DNA of 64,000 bases from Bradyrhizobium sp. CCBAU 51627 (GTDB taxonomy: Bacteria; Pseudomonadota; Alphaproteobacteria; Rhizobiales; Xanthobacteraceae): contig NZ_LBJG01000027.1 in assembly GCF_028128765.1 (NCBI RefSeq), positions 248,001-312,000 on the forward strand, given 5' to 3'. A program made the position numbers and the translations under genes. Below are positions 34,335 to 43,198 of the stretch, piece by piece; positions within the stretch are counted from its first letter, which is position 1, and each line of letters opens with the position of its first letter. A model generated the notes under the pieces. That model did no database searches. It was given only the letters and a program-made list of their open reading frames with translations, and had not been told where the DNA came from.

Positions 34335-35930
34335 CTACTGCGGACTGCGCTTGCTGGCGCTGAGATCCTGCGCCGCGCTTTCGGGCGGCGCGCCATTGGT
34401 TTGCGGCGGCACCATCAGCACGACCACGTTTCGACGGACGCCGGGCCGGCCCCAAAGCGAGGCCTGCACCGTGAATTCCCGCCTGACAAAACGTCCCGCG
34501 CGGGCCGACACCCATTCCATCCAGCGACGGCAATGATCCTGGCCCTCGAAGCACAGCGCGGCCCAGCCCCGGTCGAGCGTCGTCTTGCGCGGCAGGCCCC
34601 ATTTGTATTGGTACTCGAACGGCCGCGCATAATACGGATGATCCGGGCTGTAGAAGGCGGTGGCGAAAGCGAGCGCATCGTCGCCACTGACGGCGCCGAG
34701 CGGCTGGCCGGTCAGCTCATGCCATTGTCGAGTCAGCTCGCTTGCGGCTTGCGCGAAAAAATTCCGTCCCTCTTCATAGCCGTGGATGTTGCGATAGACG
34801 GCGTGGATGGGGGCTGCAACCAGGACGGCGACAAGCGCAACGCCCGCGACGATGACCGTGGTATTGACGGTGTAGAAGCGCTCGATCGGGTATCGGGCGC
34901 CGCAAACGACGAGCACGACGAACAGGAACAGCCCCTGCATGGCCCATAGCGACGGCAAGTCCGTACCCGCCGCGAGCGATGTCAGCACCGGCAATGCGAT
35001 CGTGCCGATGGCGATATGGAAGAGAAGCCGAAGGCCCGCACTCATCGCGGCAAAGTCGGCCGGAAACCGTTTGAGGCGCGGGCCTGCAATGAAGAACCAG
35101 ATCAGCGCCGCGACACTGACGGCCGCCACCAGCCCCAGCAGGAAATTCTTCACGTCACCGAGCGAGCTCAAGGCGTTGCCGTTGGCATGGGCCAGCGCGT
35201 AAGTGAAGGTCGAGGCGCCCGTGGTCGCGAGCCAGTAGATATGCGGCGACAGCGCCGCGAGCCCAGTGACGACCGAGATCCAAGGCGAAGCGGAGGCGAA
35301 ATAGGCGCGCCGCGCCGGGTGCGCGAGCGCGGCAAAGGCAAAGCTCGCGACCAGGAAGATCGAATAATACTTTCCGACCATCGCCAGCGCCGTGGTGCAT
35401 CCGACCGCGATCGCCCAGAAGGCGGACCGGGTCTCGAACGCGCGCAGGAAACACCATGTGGCGAGCGGCCAGGCCGCCAGCAGCACGGTGTTGGCGTTGA
35501 AGCGCTGGGCGTGGAATTGATAGGCCGGCGTCACCATCAGCAGCAGCAGCACCAGAATGCGCTTGTGCCCGGTCACGAACTGCCGCGAAACGCAATCGAC
35601 GAAGTACAGCGCAAATCCCGCGTTGACCATTGCCATCAATTGCAGCGACCAGTCGCCGAGCGGGAAGATCGAGGTCCAGCTCGCCGCGATCCAGCCCATC
35701 AATGGCGGATGCTTGTGATAGCCGAAGGCGAAATTCCGCCCCAGCGTCCAGGCCTCAAGCGTATCGGGATGCAGACCGCCGCCGGCATAGGCGATGGCGA
35801 GATACAGCGTCCAGATCGCAACGAAGCACGCGATGAGGAGCGGCACCGCCCAGCCTGCCTCCACGCCGTCGAGCCAGCGCAGCAATGGCCGCCGCCAGCG
35901 CGCAGGCGCGCGATCGGACCGTTCGGCCAT
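34335..35930 (-). CDS. glycosyltransferase family 39-like membrane protein (ArnT/PMT type)
   Basis: A 531-aa polytopic protein with a long periplasmic C-terminal domain. Loop 1 has YAGGGLHPDTLEAWTLGRN and FAFGYHKHPPLMGW, the Asp/Glu-containing catalytic loop with YxKHPPL characteristic of GT39/PMT_2 transferases. It would add a sugar from a polyprenyl-phosphate donor to lipid, glycan or protein outside the membrane. The ATG at 35930 is preferred; a TTG at 35966 is open upstream. Confidence 0.87.
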   Translation of the reverse strand: MAERSDRAPARWRRPLLRWLDGVEAGWAVPLLIACFVAIWTLYLAIAYAGGGLHPDTLEAWTLGRNFAFGYHKHPPLMGWIAASWTSIFPLGDWSLQLMAMVNAGFALYFVDCVSRQFVTGHKRILVLLLLMVTPAYQFHAQRFNANTVLLAAWPLATWCFLRAFETRSAFWAIAVGCTTALAMVGKYYSIFLVASFAFAALAHPARRAYFASASPWISVVTGLAALSPHIYWLATTGASTFTYALAHANGNALSSLGDVKNFLLGLVAAVSVAALIWFFIAGPRLKRFPADFAAMSAGLRLLFHIAIGTIALPVLTSLAAGTDLPSLWAMQGLFLFVVLVVCGARYPIERFYTVNTTVIVAGVALVAVLVAAPIHAVYRNIHGYEEGRNFFAQAASELTRQWHELTGQPLGAVSGDDALAFATAFYSPDHPYYARPFEYQYKWGLPRKTTLDRGWAALCFEGQDHCRRWMEWVSARAGRFVRREFTVQASLWGRPGVRRNVVVLMVPPQTNGAPPESAAQDLSASKRSPQ

Positions 35931-36082
35931 CGCCTGGAATGCAAAATCGATCGGCAAACGAGTCAAACCAAAGGAGGGAAAGTCGTGCTCGAAGGCAAAC
36001 CATCTATTTCAAACCGGAAACAAATAGCAATGATTGGAAACTGGAAGAGTTAAGGACTTGCGGTGGTCGAAACCGCGACCGC

Positions 36083-36118
36083 AAAAGGCAGCGGCGCCGC
36101 TGATGACAGCGGCGCCGC
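36083..36118 (-). terminator. strong terminator after the peptide-binding-protein gene
   Basis: A perfect 12-bp stem (GCGGCGCCGCTG at 36091-36102 with CAGCGGCGCCGC at 36107-36118) with a 4-base loop, followed on the minus strand by TGCCTTTT (36090-36083). It lies 51 bases after the stop of the binding-protein gene. Confidence 0.85.
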
Positions 36119-36169
36119 GTTTCGTCGAGGCAGAGGTGCCCATGCACCCTTGCCTTCTCCCGAGATGTC

Positions 36170-37780
36170 CTACTCCGACTTGTCGACGTTCCAGAACACC
36201 GGGGTGGCCGGACCGTCGAGCACGCCGGTCAGCGACGTCCGCCATGCGCTCGGCGCCAGGTACTGGCCGAGCGGGATGTAGATCACCTGGTCGTAGGCTT
36301 CCTTCTGGATCTCGGTCGCGATCTTCTTCTGATCCTCGAGCGAGGCGGCGCGGACGAAGTCGTCCTTGAGCTTCTCGATCTTGGCGTCCTCCGCCCAGCC
36401 GAACCAGCCGCCGTTCTTGCCGCGCCCGCCGACCGAAACGTTGGCGATCGGGTTCATCACGTCGGCGGCGACCCAGTTGGTGAAGAACATGTTCCAACCG
36501 CCCTCCTTCACAGGCTTCTGGCCGGCACGACGGCTCACCACCGTCTGCCAGTCAGTCGCCTGAAGATCGACCTTGAAGCCGGCCTCGCGAAGCAATTGCG
36601 CAGCGACGATGGGCTGCGCCTTCAACGTCGTGACATCGCCGGGCGCCATGATTGCGATCGGCGTCCCGTCATAGCCGGACTCGGCGAGCAGCTTCTTGGC
36701 CTCCGCCATGCCGCCGCCCTTCACCAGCGTTTCACCACCCGCCTCGTTCGCAAAAGGCGTGTCGCAAACGAAAAAGGCCCCGCAGAGCTTGTAATATTTG
36801 GGATTTCCAACGAGCGCGTCGAGCACGTCCTTCTGGTTCATCGCCAGCAGCGCCGCGCGGCGGATCTTCGGATTGTCAAACGGCGGCAGCTGGAAGTTCA
36901 TGCGGCCGAGCGTCTGGAAGCCGAACTTGTTCAGAACCTCCACCTTGAGATCGCTGTTGCCCTCCAGCACCGGCAACAGATCCCACGGCGGATTTTCCAT
37001 GAAGTCGATGTCGCCCGACTGAAGCGCATTTACCGCCGTCTGCGCGTCCGGCATGGTGATCCATTCGACGCGGTCGACCTTGACGACCTTGCCGCCGGCG
37101 GTCCAGCTCGCGGGCTCCTTGCGCGGTACATAGTCGGTGTTCTTGACGTAGACCGATTTCACGCCGGGCTGGAATTCACCCTGCACGAATTTGAAGGGAC
37201 CCGAGCCGATCTGCTCACCAATTTGCTTGCCCGGCGGCGTTTCGGCGAGCCGCTTCGGCATCATGAACGGCACCAGCGAGGACGGCTTGCCGATCGACTC
37301 CAGCACCAGCCCGTAGGGCTCCTTCAGCTTCAGCACGATCGTCTTGGCGTCTGCCGCCTCGATGCTGGCGGTGAAGTCCATGAGCTTCTGGCCCATGCCG
37401 TCGTTCTTGCCCCAGCGCTTCAGCGAGGCGACGCAGTCCTCGGCCGTCACCGGCGCACCGTCATGCCACTTCAGTCCGTCGCGCAGCGTGAAGGTGTAGG
37501 TCAGCTTGTCGTCGGACACCTTCCAGTCCGCCATTTGCGGTTGAACCTTGAAACTGGAGTCGGTCGCCAGCAGGGTGTCGTAGACCATGTAGCCGTGGTC
37601 GCGCGTGATATAGGCGGTGGTGAACCCCGGATCGATGATGCGCAGATCGGAGTGCATCACGGCCGTGATGGTCTTGCCGGTTGCGGCCGATGCCTGCGGT
37701 GGCAAGACGGACGCAAACGCAAGCGCCGTCGGCGCGACACCCGCAATCTTGAGTAGGTTGCGGCGCGAAATCTTGGACAT
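36170..37780 (-). CDS. ABC transporter substrate-binding protein, dipeptide/oligopeptide (SBP_bac_5) type
   Basis: A 536-aa periplasmic binding protein. A twin-arginine-type signal (SRRNLLKIAG) begins at the N-terminus. The body shows typical DppA/OppA segments: DPGFTTAYITRDHGYMVYD, TFTLRDGLKWHDGAPVTAEDC and GSGPFKFVQGEFQPG. The cargo could be a peptide or other amide. CAGGAG eight bases before the ATG at 37780 sets the start. It is divergent from the transporter and peptidase genes, so it has its own promoter and a strong terminator. Confidence 0.93.
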   Translation of the reverse strand: MSKISRRNLLKIAGVAPTALAFASVLPPQASAATGKTITAVMHSDLRIIDPGFTTAYITRDHGYMVYDTLLATDSSFKVQPQMADWKVSDDKLTYTFTLRDGLKWHDGAPVTAEDCVASLKRWGKNDGMGQKLMDFTASIEAADAKTIVLKLKEPYGLVLESIGKPSSLVPFMMPKRLAETPPGKQIGEQIGSGPFKFVQGEFQPGVKSVYVKNTDYVPRKEPASWTAGGKVVKVDRVEWITMPDAQTAVNALQSGDIDFMENPPWDLLPVLEGNSDLKVEVLNKFGFQTLGRMNFQLPPFDNPKIRRAALLAMNQKDVLDALVGNPKYYKLCGAFFVCDTPFANEAGGETLVKGGGMAEAKKLLAESGYDGTPIAIMAPGDVTTLKAQPIVAAQLLREAGFKVDLQATDWQTVVSRRAGQKPVKEGGWNMFFTNWVAADVMNPIANVSVGGRGKNGGWFGWAEDAKIEKLKDDFVRAASLEDQKKIATEIQKEAYDQVIYIPLGQYLAPSAWRTSLTGVLDGPATPVFWNVDKSE

Positions 37781-38047
37781 AAAAGTTTCTCCTGACGTGA
37801 AACTGTTCAAAGGCAGCTTATCGATTGCGCATTCGGACAAGTCTTTGGGCGAACCAACCTCATGCAATGCCTTTATCTTTTCGAGACTTGCAGACAGTCT
37901 TGAGCGCGTCAATCCGGTTTCGGTGCAGCCCACGGCGTCGTACGCACAGGCTCCACAAAGACCGGTTTGGCTCTACAACACTCTCCGCTTGTCCTGCCCG
38001 CGCTGATGCAATGCGCGTTCCATCTTTCGAAGCTTGAGAGACTCAAG

Positions 38048-39178
38048 ATGAATCCAGCCAATCTTCCCTTCGATTCCGAGGCCATGCTCGAAGGCCTGCG
38101 CACCTGGGTGGAATGCGAGAGCCCGACCTGGGACGCTGGTGCCGTTAACCGCATGCTCGATATCGCAGCGCGGGATATGGCAATCATGGGGGCGACCATC
38201 GAGCACATTGCCGGTCGTCACGGCTTTGGCGGCGTCATCCGTGCGCGCTTCCCGCACCCGAAGCAGGGAGAGCCAGGCATCCTGATTGCCGGACACATGG
38301 ATACCGTCCATCCGATCGGCACCATCGAGAAGCTGAAATGGCGCCGCGAGGGCAGCAAGTGCTACGGCCCTGGTATCTACGACATGAAGGGCGGCAACTA
38401 CCTCTCGCTGGAAGCGATCCGGCAGCTCGCGCGCGCCTCATTCACTACACCCCTGCCGATCACCGTGCTGTTCACCCCCGACGAGGAAGTCGGCACGCCC
38501 TCGACGCGCGATATCATCGAGGCGGAAGCCGCGCGGAACAAGTACGTGCTGGTGCCCGAACCCGGCCGCGCCGACAACGGCGTCACCACCGGACGTTACG
38601 CCATCGCGCGATTCAATTTGGAAGCGACAGGGCGACCCAGTCACGCCGGCGCGACATTGTCCGCAGGACGCTCGGCAATCCGCGAGATGGCGCGGCAAAT
38701 TCTTGCGATCGACGCGATGACGACGGAGGACTGCACCTTCTCGGTCGGCGTCGTGCATGGCGGTCAATGGGTCAATTGCGTTGCAACGACCGCCACCGGC
38801 GAAGCGCTCTCCATGGCCAAGCGCCAGGCCGATCTCGACCGCGGCGTCGAGCGGATGCTGGCCCTCTCCGGCACCACCAATGACGTGACCTTCAAGGTGA
38901 CGCGTGGCGTGACGCGGCCGGTGTGGGAGCCGGATGCCGGCACAATGGCGCTTTATGAAAAGGCGCGCGGCATCGCCAAATCTCTCGGCGCGGAACTACC
39001 GCATGCGAGTTCCGGCGGCGGCTCCGACGGCAACTTCACCGGCGCGATGGGCATCCCGACCCTCGACGGCCTGGGCGTGCGCGGTGGCAATGGCCACACG
39101 CTTGAAGAGTATATCGAGGTCGAGAGTCTGGTCGAACGCGGCCGCCTAATGGCCGGTTTGCTGGCGACGCTGGAGTGA
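38048..39178 (+). CDS. M20-family metallopeptidase (carboxypeptidase G2-like)
   Basis: A 376-aa zinc hydrolase. Metal ligands: His in AGHMDTVHP, Asp in YDMKGGNYL, Glu pair in PDEEVGTPS, Glu in VPEPGRAD and His in GNGHTLEEY. A dimerisation insert lies in the middle (GRPSHAGATLSAGRSAIREM). M20A/CPG2-type enzymes cleave C-terminal amino acids, including glutamate, from peptides or folates. It is the first gene on this side of the divergent transporter locus; a sigma-54 promoter lies just after it, so it may be separately expressed. Confidence 0.9.
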   Translation: MNPANLPFDSEAMLEGLRTWVECESPTWDAGAVNRMLDIAARDMAIMGATIEHIAGRHGFGGVIRARFPHPKQGEPGILIAGHMDTVHPIGTIEKLKWRREGSKCYGPGIYDMKGGNYLSLEAIRQLARASFTTPLPITVLFTPDEEVGTPSTRDIIEAEAARNKYVLVPEPGRADNGVTTGRYAIARFNLEATGRPSHAGATLSAGRSAIREMARQILAIDAMTTEDCTFSVGVVHGGQWVNCVATTATGEALSMAKRQADLDRGVERMLALSGTTNDVTFKVTRGVTRPVWEPDAGTMALYEKARGIAKSLGAELPHASSGGGSDGNFTGAMGIPTLDGLGVRGGNGHTLEEYIEVESLVERGRLMAGLLATLE

Positions 39179-39193
39179 TCGCACTGCGATCAC
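39175..39193. promoter_or_regulatory. perfect 19-base palindrome upstream of the sigma-54 promoter
   Basis: GTGATCGCA (39175-39183), centre C, TGCGATCAC (39185-39193). It starts within the stop codon of the M20 peptidase gene and lies 44 bases upstream of the -24 element, a place where enhancer-binding proteins or a repressor can act. It could also form an RNA hairpin. Confidence 0.5.
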
Positions 39194-39197
39194 CGCC

Positions 39198-39225
39198 GTC
39201 ATGGCCGGCTTGACCCGCGCATGAC
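39198..39225. repeat. short copy of the GTCATG...CATGAC intergenic repeat
   Basis: GTCATGGCCGGCTTGACCC followed by GCGCATGAC, a shortened copy of the family seen at 47330-47403 and 56668-56755. The sigma-54 element begins 12 bases after it. Confidence 0.5.
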
Positions 39226-39236
39226 GACCGGGTGGA

Positions 39237-39252
39237 TGGCACGGGAATTGCT
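39237..39252 (+). promoter_or_regulatory. sigma-54 (RpoN) promoter of the peptide-transport/hydrolase operon
   Basis: TGGCACG-GGAA-TTGCT fits the RpoN consensus exactly in the core, with GG at 39238-39239 and GC at 39250-39251. Transcription would start about 12 bases later, ~60 bases before the TTG start of the first permease gene. Confidence 0.75.
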
Positions 39253-39324
39253 GAAATGTTAGGCTGGTGGCAGAACGGGCCATGACCGCTGCCGCCGATT
39301 TGACTCTAATCTGACGGATCCAAC

Positions 39325-40266
39325 TTGCTCGGATATCTCCTTCGCCGAATCTTCGCCGCCGTGCCCGTGATGGGCGTCGTCGCCCTGTTCGTGTTCCTGC
39401 TGCTGCGGCTGACGCCGGGCGATCCCGCTGCGATCCTCGCCGGCGACAATGCGACGCCGGAGCGGCTGGAGCGCATCCGCACCTCACTGGGCCTCAACGA
39501 GCCCTTGATCGTCCAGTTCATCACCTGGGTGAACAAGCTGCTGCACGGCGATCTCGGGACGTCGCTGATCTCCAATCTGCCGGTCATGAAGATGATCGGC
39601 CAGCGCGTCGAACCGTCGATCTCGATCGCGTTGTCCACCATCATTCTCGCCGTCGTCGTCGCCGTGCCGCTCGGCGTCATCGCGGCCTGGAAGCACGGCA
39701 CCTGGATCGATCGCTTCGTGATGGGCCTCTCCGTGCTCGGCTTCTCGGTACCGGTATTCGTGGTCGGCTACGTCCTGATCGAGGTGTTCGCGATCGACCT
39801 GCGCTGGTTGCCGGTGCAGGGCTTCAAAAGCATATCGGCCGGCTTCGGGCCGTTCCTCGAGCGCATCATTCTGCCCACCTGCGCACTCTCCTTCATCTAT
39901 ATCGCCCTGATCGCACGCATGACGCGCGCGGCGATGCTCGACGTGCTCGGCGAAGATTATGTGCGAACTGCGCGCGCCAAGGGCATCACCGAGGTCGCCG
40001 TGATGATGCGGCACGCACTTCGCAACGCCGCCGTGCCCGTGATCACCGTGATCGGCACCGGCTTTGCGCTGCTGATCTCCGGCGTTGTCGTCACCGAGAG
40101 CGTCTTCAACATCCCCGGCATCGGCCGCCTCACCGTGGATGCGGTGCTGGCGCGCGATTATCCGGTGATCCAGGCGATGATCCTGCTGACCTCGCTGATC
40201 TACGTCGTCGTCAACCTTCTGATCGACGTCGCCTACACGCTGCTCGACCCCCGTATCAGGTACTGA
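39325..40266 (+). CDS. ABC transporter permease, DppB type
   Basis: A 313-aa permease with six spans, starting LGYLLRRIFAAVPVMGVV (TTG start at 39325) and carrying LTPGDPA, the hallmark of the DppB/OppB family. The EAA loop is YVRTARAKGITEVAVMMRHALRNA. It forms the channel with the DppC-type partner 18 bases downstream. Confidence 0.92.
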   Translation: MLGYLLRRIFAAVPVMGVVALFVFLLLRLTPGDPAAILAGDNATPERLERIRTSLGLNEPLIVQFITWVNKLLHGDLGTSLISNLPVMKMIGQRVEPSISIALSTIILAVVVAVPLGVIAAWKHGTWIDRFVMGLSVLGFSVPVFVVGYVLIEVFAIDLRWLPVQGFKSISAGFGPFLERIILPTCALSFIYIALIARMTRAAMLDVLGEDYVRTARAKGITEVAVMMRHALRNAAVPVITVIGTGFALLISGVVVTESVFNIPGIGRLTVDAVLARDYPVIQAMILLTSLIYVVVNLLIDVAYTLLDPRIRY

Positions 40267-40284
40267 GGCAAGGACAAGACAATT

Positions 40285-41172
40285 ATGACCGTCGATAGCC
40301 TTCCGCAGTCCTCGATTCCGATCACGTCACCGCTGCGGCCCCGCCTCGGATTCCTCACCTCGACGCCGATCATCGCGGCGGCCACCATCCTGCTCACACT
40401 GATCGTTGTCATCTCGATCCTGGCGCCGCTGATCGCGCCGCATGATCCGATCCAGCTGGCGCCCTCGCAGCGGCTCAAGCCTTCCTCGGCGCAGTTCCTG
40501 CTCGGCACCGACGCCTATGGCCGTGACCTGTTGTCGCGCGTGATCTATGGCGGCCGCATCTCGCTTCTGATCGGCATCGGCTCGGCGATCTTCTCGATCG
40601 CCATCGGGCTCGCGATCGGCCTCGTCTCCGGCTTCTTCAAGCTGGTCGATTCCGTGATGATGCGCATCATGGACGGCCTGATGGCGATGCCGAGCATTCT
40701 GCTCGCGATCGCCGTGGTGTCGCTGTCCGGCGCCAGCATCTGGACCGTGCTGATCGCGATCACCATTCCCGAAGTCCCGCGCGTGGCGCGCCTCGTGCGC
40801 TCGGTCGTGCTGTCCGCCCGCGAAGAGCCTTATGTGGAAGCCGCGATCTCGGTCGGATCGTCGCTGCCCAAGATCATGTGGCGACATCTGATGCCGAATA
40901 CGATCGCGCCGCTGATCGTCCAGGGCACCTATGTCTGCGCCTCCGCCATCCTCACGGAGGCCATTCTCTCCTTCCTCGGCGCCGGCATCTCGCCGGAGAC
41001 GCCGACCTGGGGCAACATCATGGCCGAAGGCCGCCAGTACTTTCAGCTCAAACCGACGCTGATCTTCTGGCCGGGCCTCTTGCTCTCGATCGCCATTCTC
41101 AGCATCAACCTGATCGGCGACGCCGCCCGCGACGCACTCGATCCCCGCATGAAGCAGCGGGAGGGGAAGTGA
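40285..41172 (+). CDS. ABC transporter permease, DppC type
   Basis: A 295-aa permease with the OppC N-terminal region (LTLIVVISILAPLIAPHDPI) and the signature GTDAYGRDLLSRVIYGGRIS. The EAA loop is YVEAAISVGSSLPKIMWRHLMPN. It is the partner of the preceding DppB-type permease. AAGGAC twelve bases upstream of the ATG is its likely ribosome-binding site. A repeat element follows before the ATPase gene. Confidence 0.93.
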   Translation: MTVDSLPQSSIPITSPLRPRLGFLTSTPIIAAATILLTLIVVISILAPLIAPHDPIQLAPSQRLKPSSAQFLLGTDAYGRDLLSRVIYGGRISLLIGIGSAIFSIAIGLAIGLVSGFFKLVDSVMMRIMDGLMAMPSILLAIAVVSLSGASIWTVLIAITIPEVPRVARLVRSVVLSAREEPYVEAAISVGSSLPKIMWRHLMPNTIAPLIVQGTYVCASAILTEAILSFLGAGISPETPTWGNIMAEGRQYFQLKPTLIFWPGLLLSIAILSINLIGDAARDALDPRMKQREGK

Positions 41173-41201
41173 TTTGTCTCGCCGACCTATCCCCTTGTTC
41201 T

Positions 41202-41314
41202 GTCATTGCGAGCGAAGCGAAACAATCCAGTCCGCATCCGCGGAAAGATTTCTGGATTGCTTCGTCGCCAGCGCAAAATTGCTTCGCAATTGGGCGCGGG
41301 CTCCTCGCAATGAC
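41202..41314. repeat. GTCATTGCGAG...CTCGCAATGAC repeat, copy 1
   Basis: Long imperfect palindrome starting GTCATTGCGAGCGAAGCGAA and ending CTCGCAATGAC, with an inner CTGGATTGCTTCG arm and an extra CAAAATTGCTTCGCAATTG insertion. It lies between the DppC-type gene and the ATPase gene. Confidence 0.85.
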
Positions 41315-41328
41315 GATGGAGTGACCTG

Positions 41329-42978
41329 ATGACCAACGCCATCCTCGACATCAACAACCTCGTCGTCTCCGTCGGCAAGACGCCGGGCGGCCCAAAGATC
41401 ATCGACGGCATCTCGATCCAGGTGCGCGAAGGCGAGACGCTGTGCCTCGTCGGCGAAAGCGGCTCGGGCAAGTCGGTGACCTCGCTCACCACGATGGGCC
41501 TCTTGCCGAAGGGCACGCTGGTTCCGACCGGGGGCAGCGCCAAGCTTGTCGGCGAGGAAATCCTCACCGCGACCGACCGCCGCCTGCGCCAGCTGCGGGC
41601 GACCAAGATGGCAATGATCTTCCAGGAGCCGATGACCGCGCTCAATCCGGTCGTCCCGGTCGGCCGCCAGATCGACGAGGTGCTGCGCGCCCACACCGAT
41701 CACGACGCCAAGGCGCGCAAGAAGCTCATCCTCGACATGATGGAGCAGGTCCACCTGCCCCAGGTCGAGCGCATCTTCGCCTCCTACCCGCACCGCCTCT
41801 CCGGCGGCCAGCGCCAGCGCATCATGATCGCAATGGCGCTGGTGCTCGAGCCCAAGCTCCTGATCGCCGATGAGCCGACCACCGCGCTCGACGTCACCAC
41901 GCAGAAGCAGATCTTGTCCCTGATCCGCGAACTCCAGCGCGACCATGGCACGGCCGTGCTGTTCATCACCCATGACATGGGCGTGGTCGCCGAGATCGCC
42001 GACCGCGTCGCGGTGATGCGGCAGGGCCGCCTGGTCGAAACGGGCCCGCTTGAGACCGTGCTGCGCAATCCCACCATGGACTACACCCGCAACCTGCTCG
42101 CCTCCGTGCCGAGCCTGGTGCCGCGGCCACCGCGTGAGGAGAGCAAGGAGCCGATCGTGCTGGAGGCCAACGATCTCAGCAAGATCTACAAGGAGCGCGC
42201 ATTCTTCGGCAAAGGCCGCGAGGTCGTCGCCGCCGACAAGGTAACGCTGACGCTGCGCAAGGGCCGCACGCTCGGCATCGTCGGTGAAAGCGGCTCGGGC
42301 AAGTCGACGGTGGCGCGCTGCATCGTGCGCCTGATCGATCCGACCTCCGGCGGCGTGCGCCTGTCCGGCCGCGAGATCTCGGACATCTCGCGCCGCCTGC
42401 TGCAACCGCACCGGCAGAAGATCCAGATCGTATTCCAGGATCCGTACCGCTCGCTCAACCCGCGCGTCAGCGTCGGCGAGAGCATCGCGGAAGGCCCGAT
42501 CAATTACGGCGTCCCGCATGCCGATGCGATGAAGCGGGCGCGCGAGCTGCTCGAACTGGTCGGCCTGCCCGCCGACGCAGTGTCGCGCTATCCGCACCAG
42601 TTCTCCGGCGGCCAGCGCCAGCGCATCGCGATCGCGCGTGCGCTCGCGCTCGATCCCGACGTGCTGGTCGCGGACGAAGCAGTCTCCGCGCTCGACGTCT
42701 CCGTTCAGGCGCAGGTTCTGGAACTGTTCGATGAGATCCAGAAGCGGCTCGGCATCGCCATCCTGTTCATCACGCACGATCTGCGTGTCGCAGCGCAGAT
42801 CTGCGACGAGGTCGTGGTGATGCAGCACGGCCGCGTCGTCGAACAGGGGCCCGCCGCGGAGGTGTTGACGCACCCGCAGGAGGCCTACACCAAGGCACTG
42901 CTGGATGCGGCACCGGGCCGCAACTGGGACTTTGCGAATTTCCGGCCGGTGTCGGAGGGTGTGGGGGCGAGCGCGTAG
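41329..42978 (+). CDS. fused dipeptide ABC ATPase (DppD-DppF in one chain)
   Basis: A 549-aa protein with two nucleotide-binding domains. Each has Walker A GESGSGKS, a signature (LSGGQRQR, then FSGGQRQR) and Walker B (LLIADEPTTALD, then VLVADEAVSALD). The first half is DppD-like and the second DppF-like. The fused form is common in alphaproteobacterial peptide transporters. GGAG seven bases before the ATG supports the start. Repeat elements flank the gene on both sides. Confidence 0.95.
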   Translation: MTNAILDINNLVVSVGKTPGGPKIIDGISIQVREGETLCLVGESGSGKSVTSLTTMGLLPKGTLVPTGGSAKLVGEEILTATDRRLRQLRATKMAMIFQEPMTALNPVVPVGRQIDEVLRAHTDHDAKARKKLILDMMEQVHLPQVERIFASYPHRLSGGQRQRIMIAMALVLEPKLLIADEPTTALDVTTQKQILSLIRELQRDHGTAVLFITHDMGVVAEIADRVAVMRQGRLVETGPLETVLRNPTMDYTRNLLASVPSLVPRPPREESKEPIVLEANDLSKIYKERAFFGKGREVVAADKVTLTLRKGRTLGIVGESGSGKSTVARCIVRLIDPTSGGVRLSGREISDISRRLLQPHRQKIQIVFQDPYRSLNPRVSVGESIAEGPINYGVPHADAMKRARELLELVGLPADAVSRYPHQFSGGQRQRIAIARALALDPDVLVADEAVSALDVSVQAQVLELFDEIQKRLGIAILFITHDLRVAAQICDEVVVMQHGRVVEQGPAAEVLTHPQEAYTKALLDAAPGRNWDFANFRPVSEGVGASA

Positions 42979-42990
42979 GTCTCTCCCCTC

Positions 42991-43074
42991 GTCATTGCGA
43001 GTTTAGCACCGGCGAAGCAATCCAGAATCCCTCTGTGGAGAAAGTCTGGATTGCTTCGCTGCGCTCGCAATGAC
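42991..43074. repeat. GTCATTGCGAG...CTCGCAATGAC repeat, copy 2
   Basis: Starts GTCATTGCGAGTTTAGCACC and ends GCTCGCAATGAC, with an inner CTGGATTGCTTCGCTGCGCTC arm. The variant left arm GTTTAGCACCGGC is shared with the half copy at 52658. Confidence 0.85.
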
Positions 43075-43198
43075 GGTGTGCGCGGCACACATTCCCAAAA
43101 CAGCTTGACCCCATGCGTTGCGCGATTGCTTCCCGCCTTGCTCTCACGGCAAGCCCATGGCTAATTTCGCGCACTCTTGATTGATCGGACTTGCATTG

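Noticed and set aside
41203..42873. 556-codon minus-strand open frame opposite the fused ABC ATPase gene
   Set aside because: It is an antisense shadow; the plus strand carries two complete sets of ATPase motifs.
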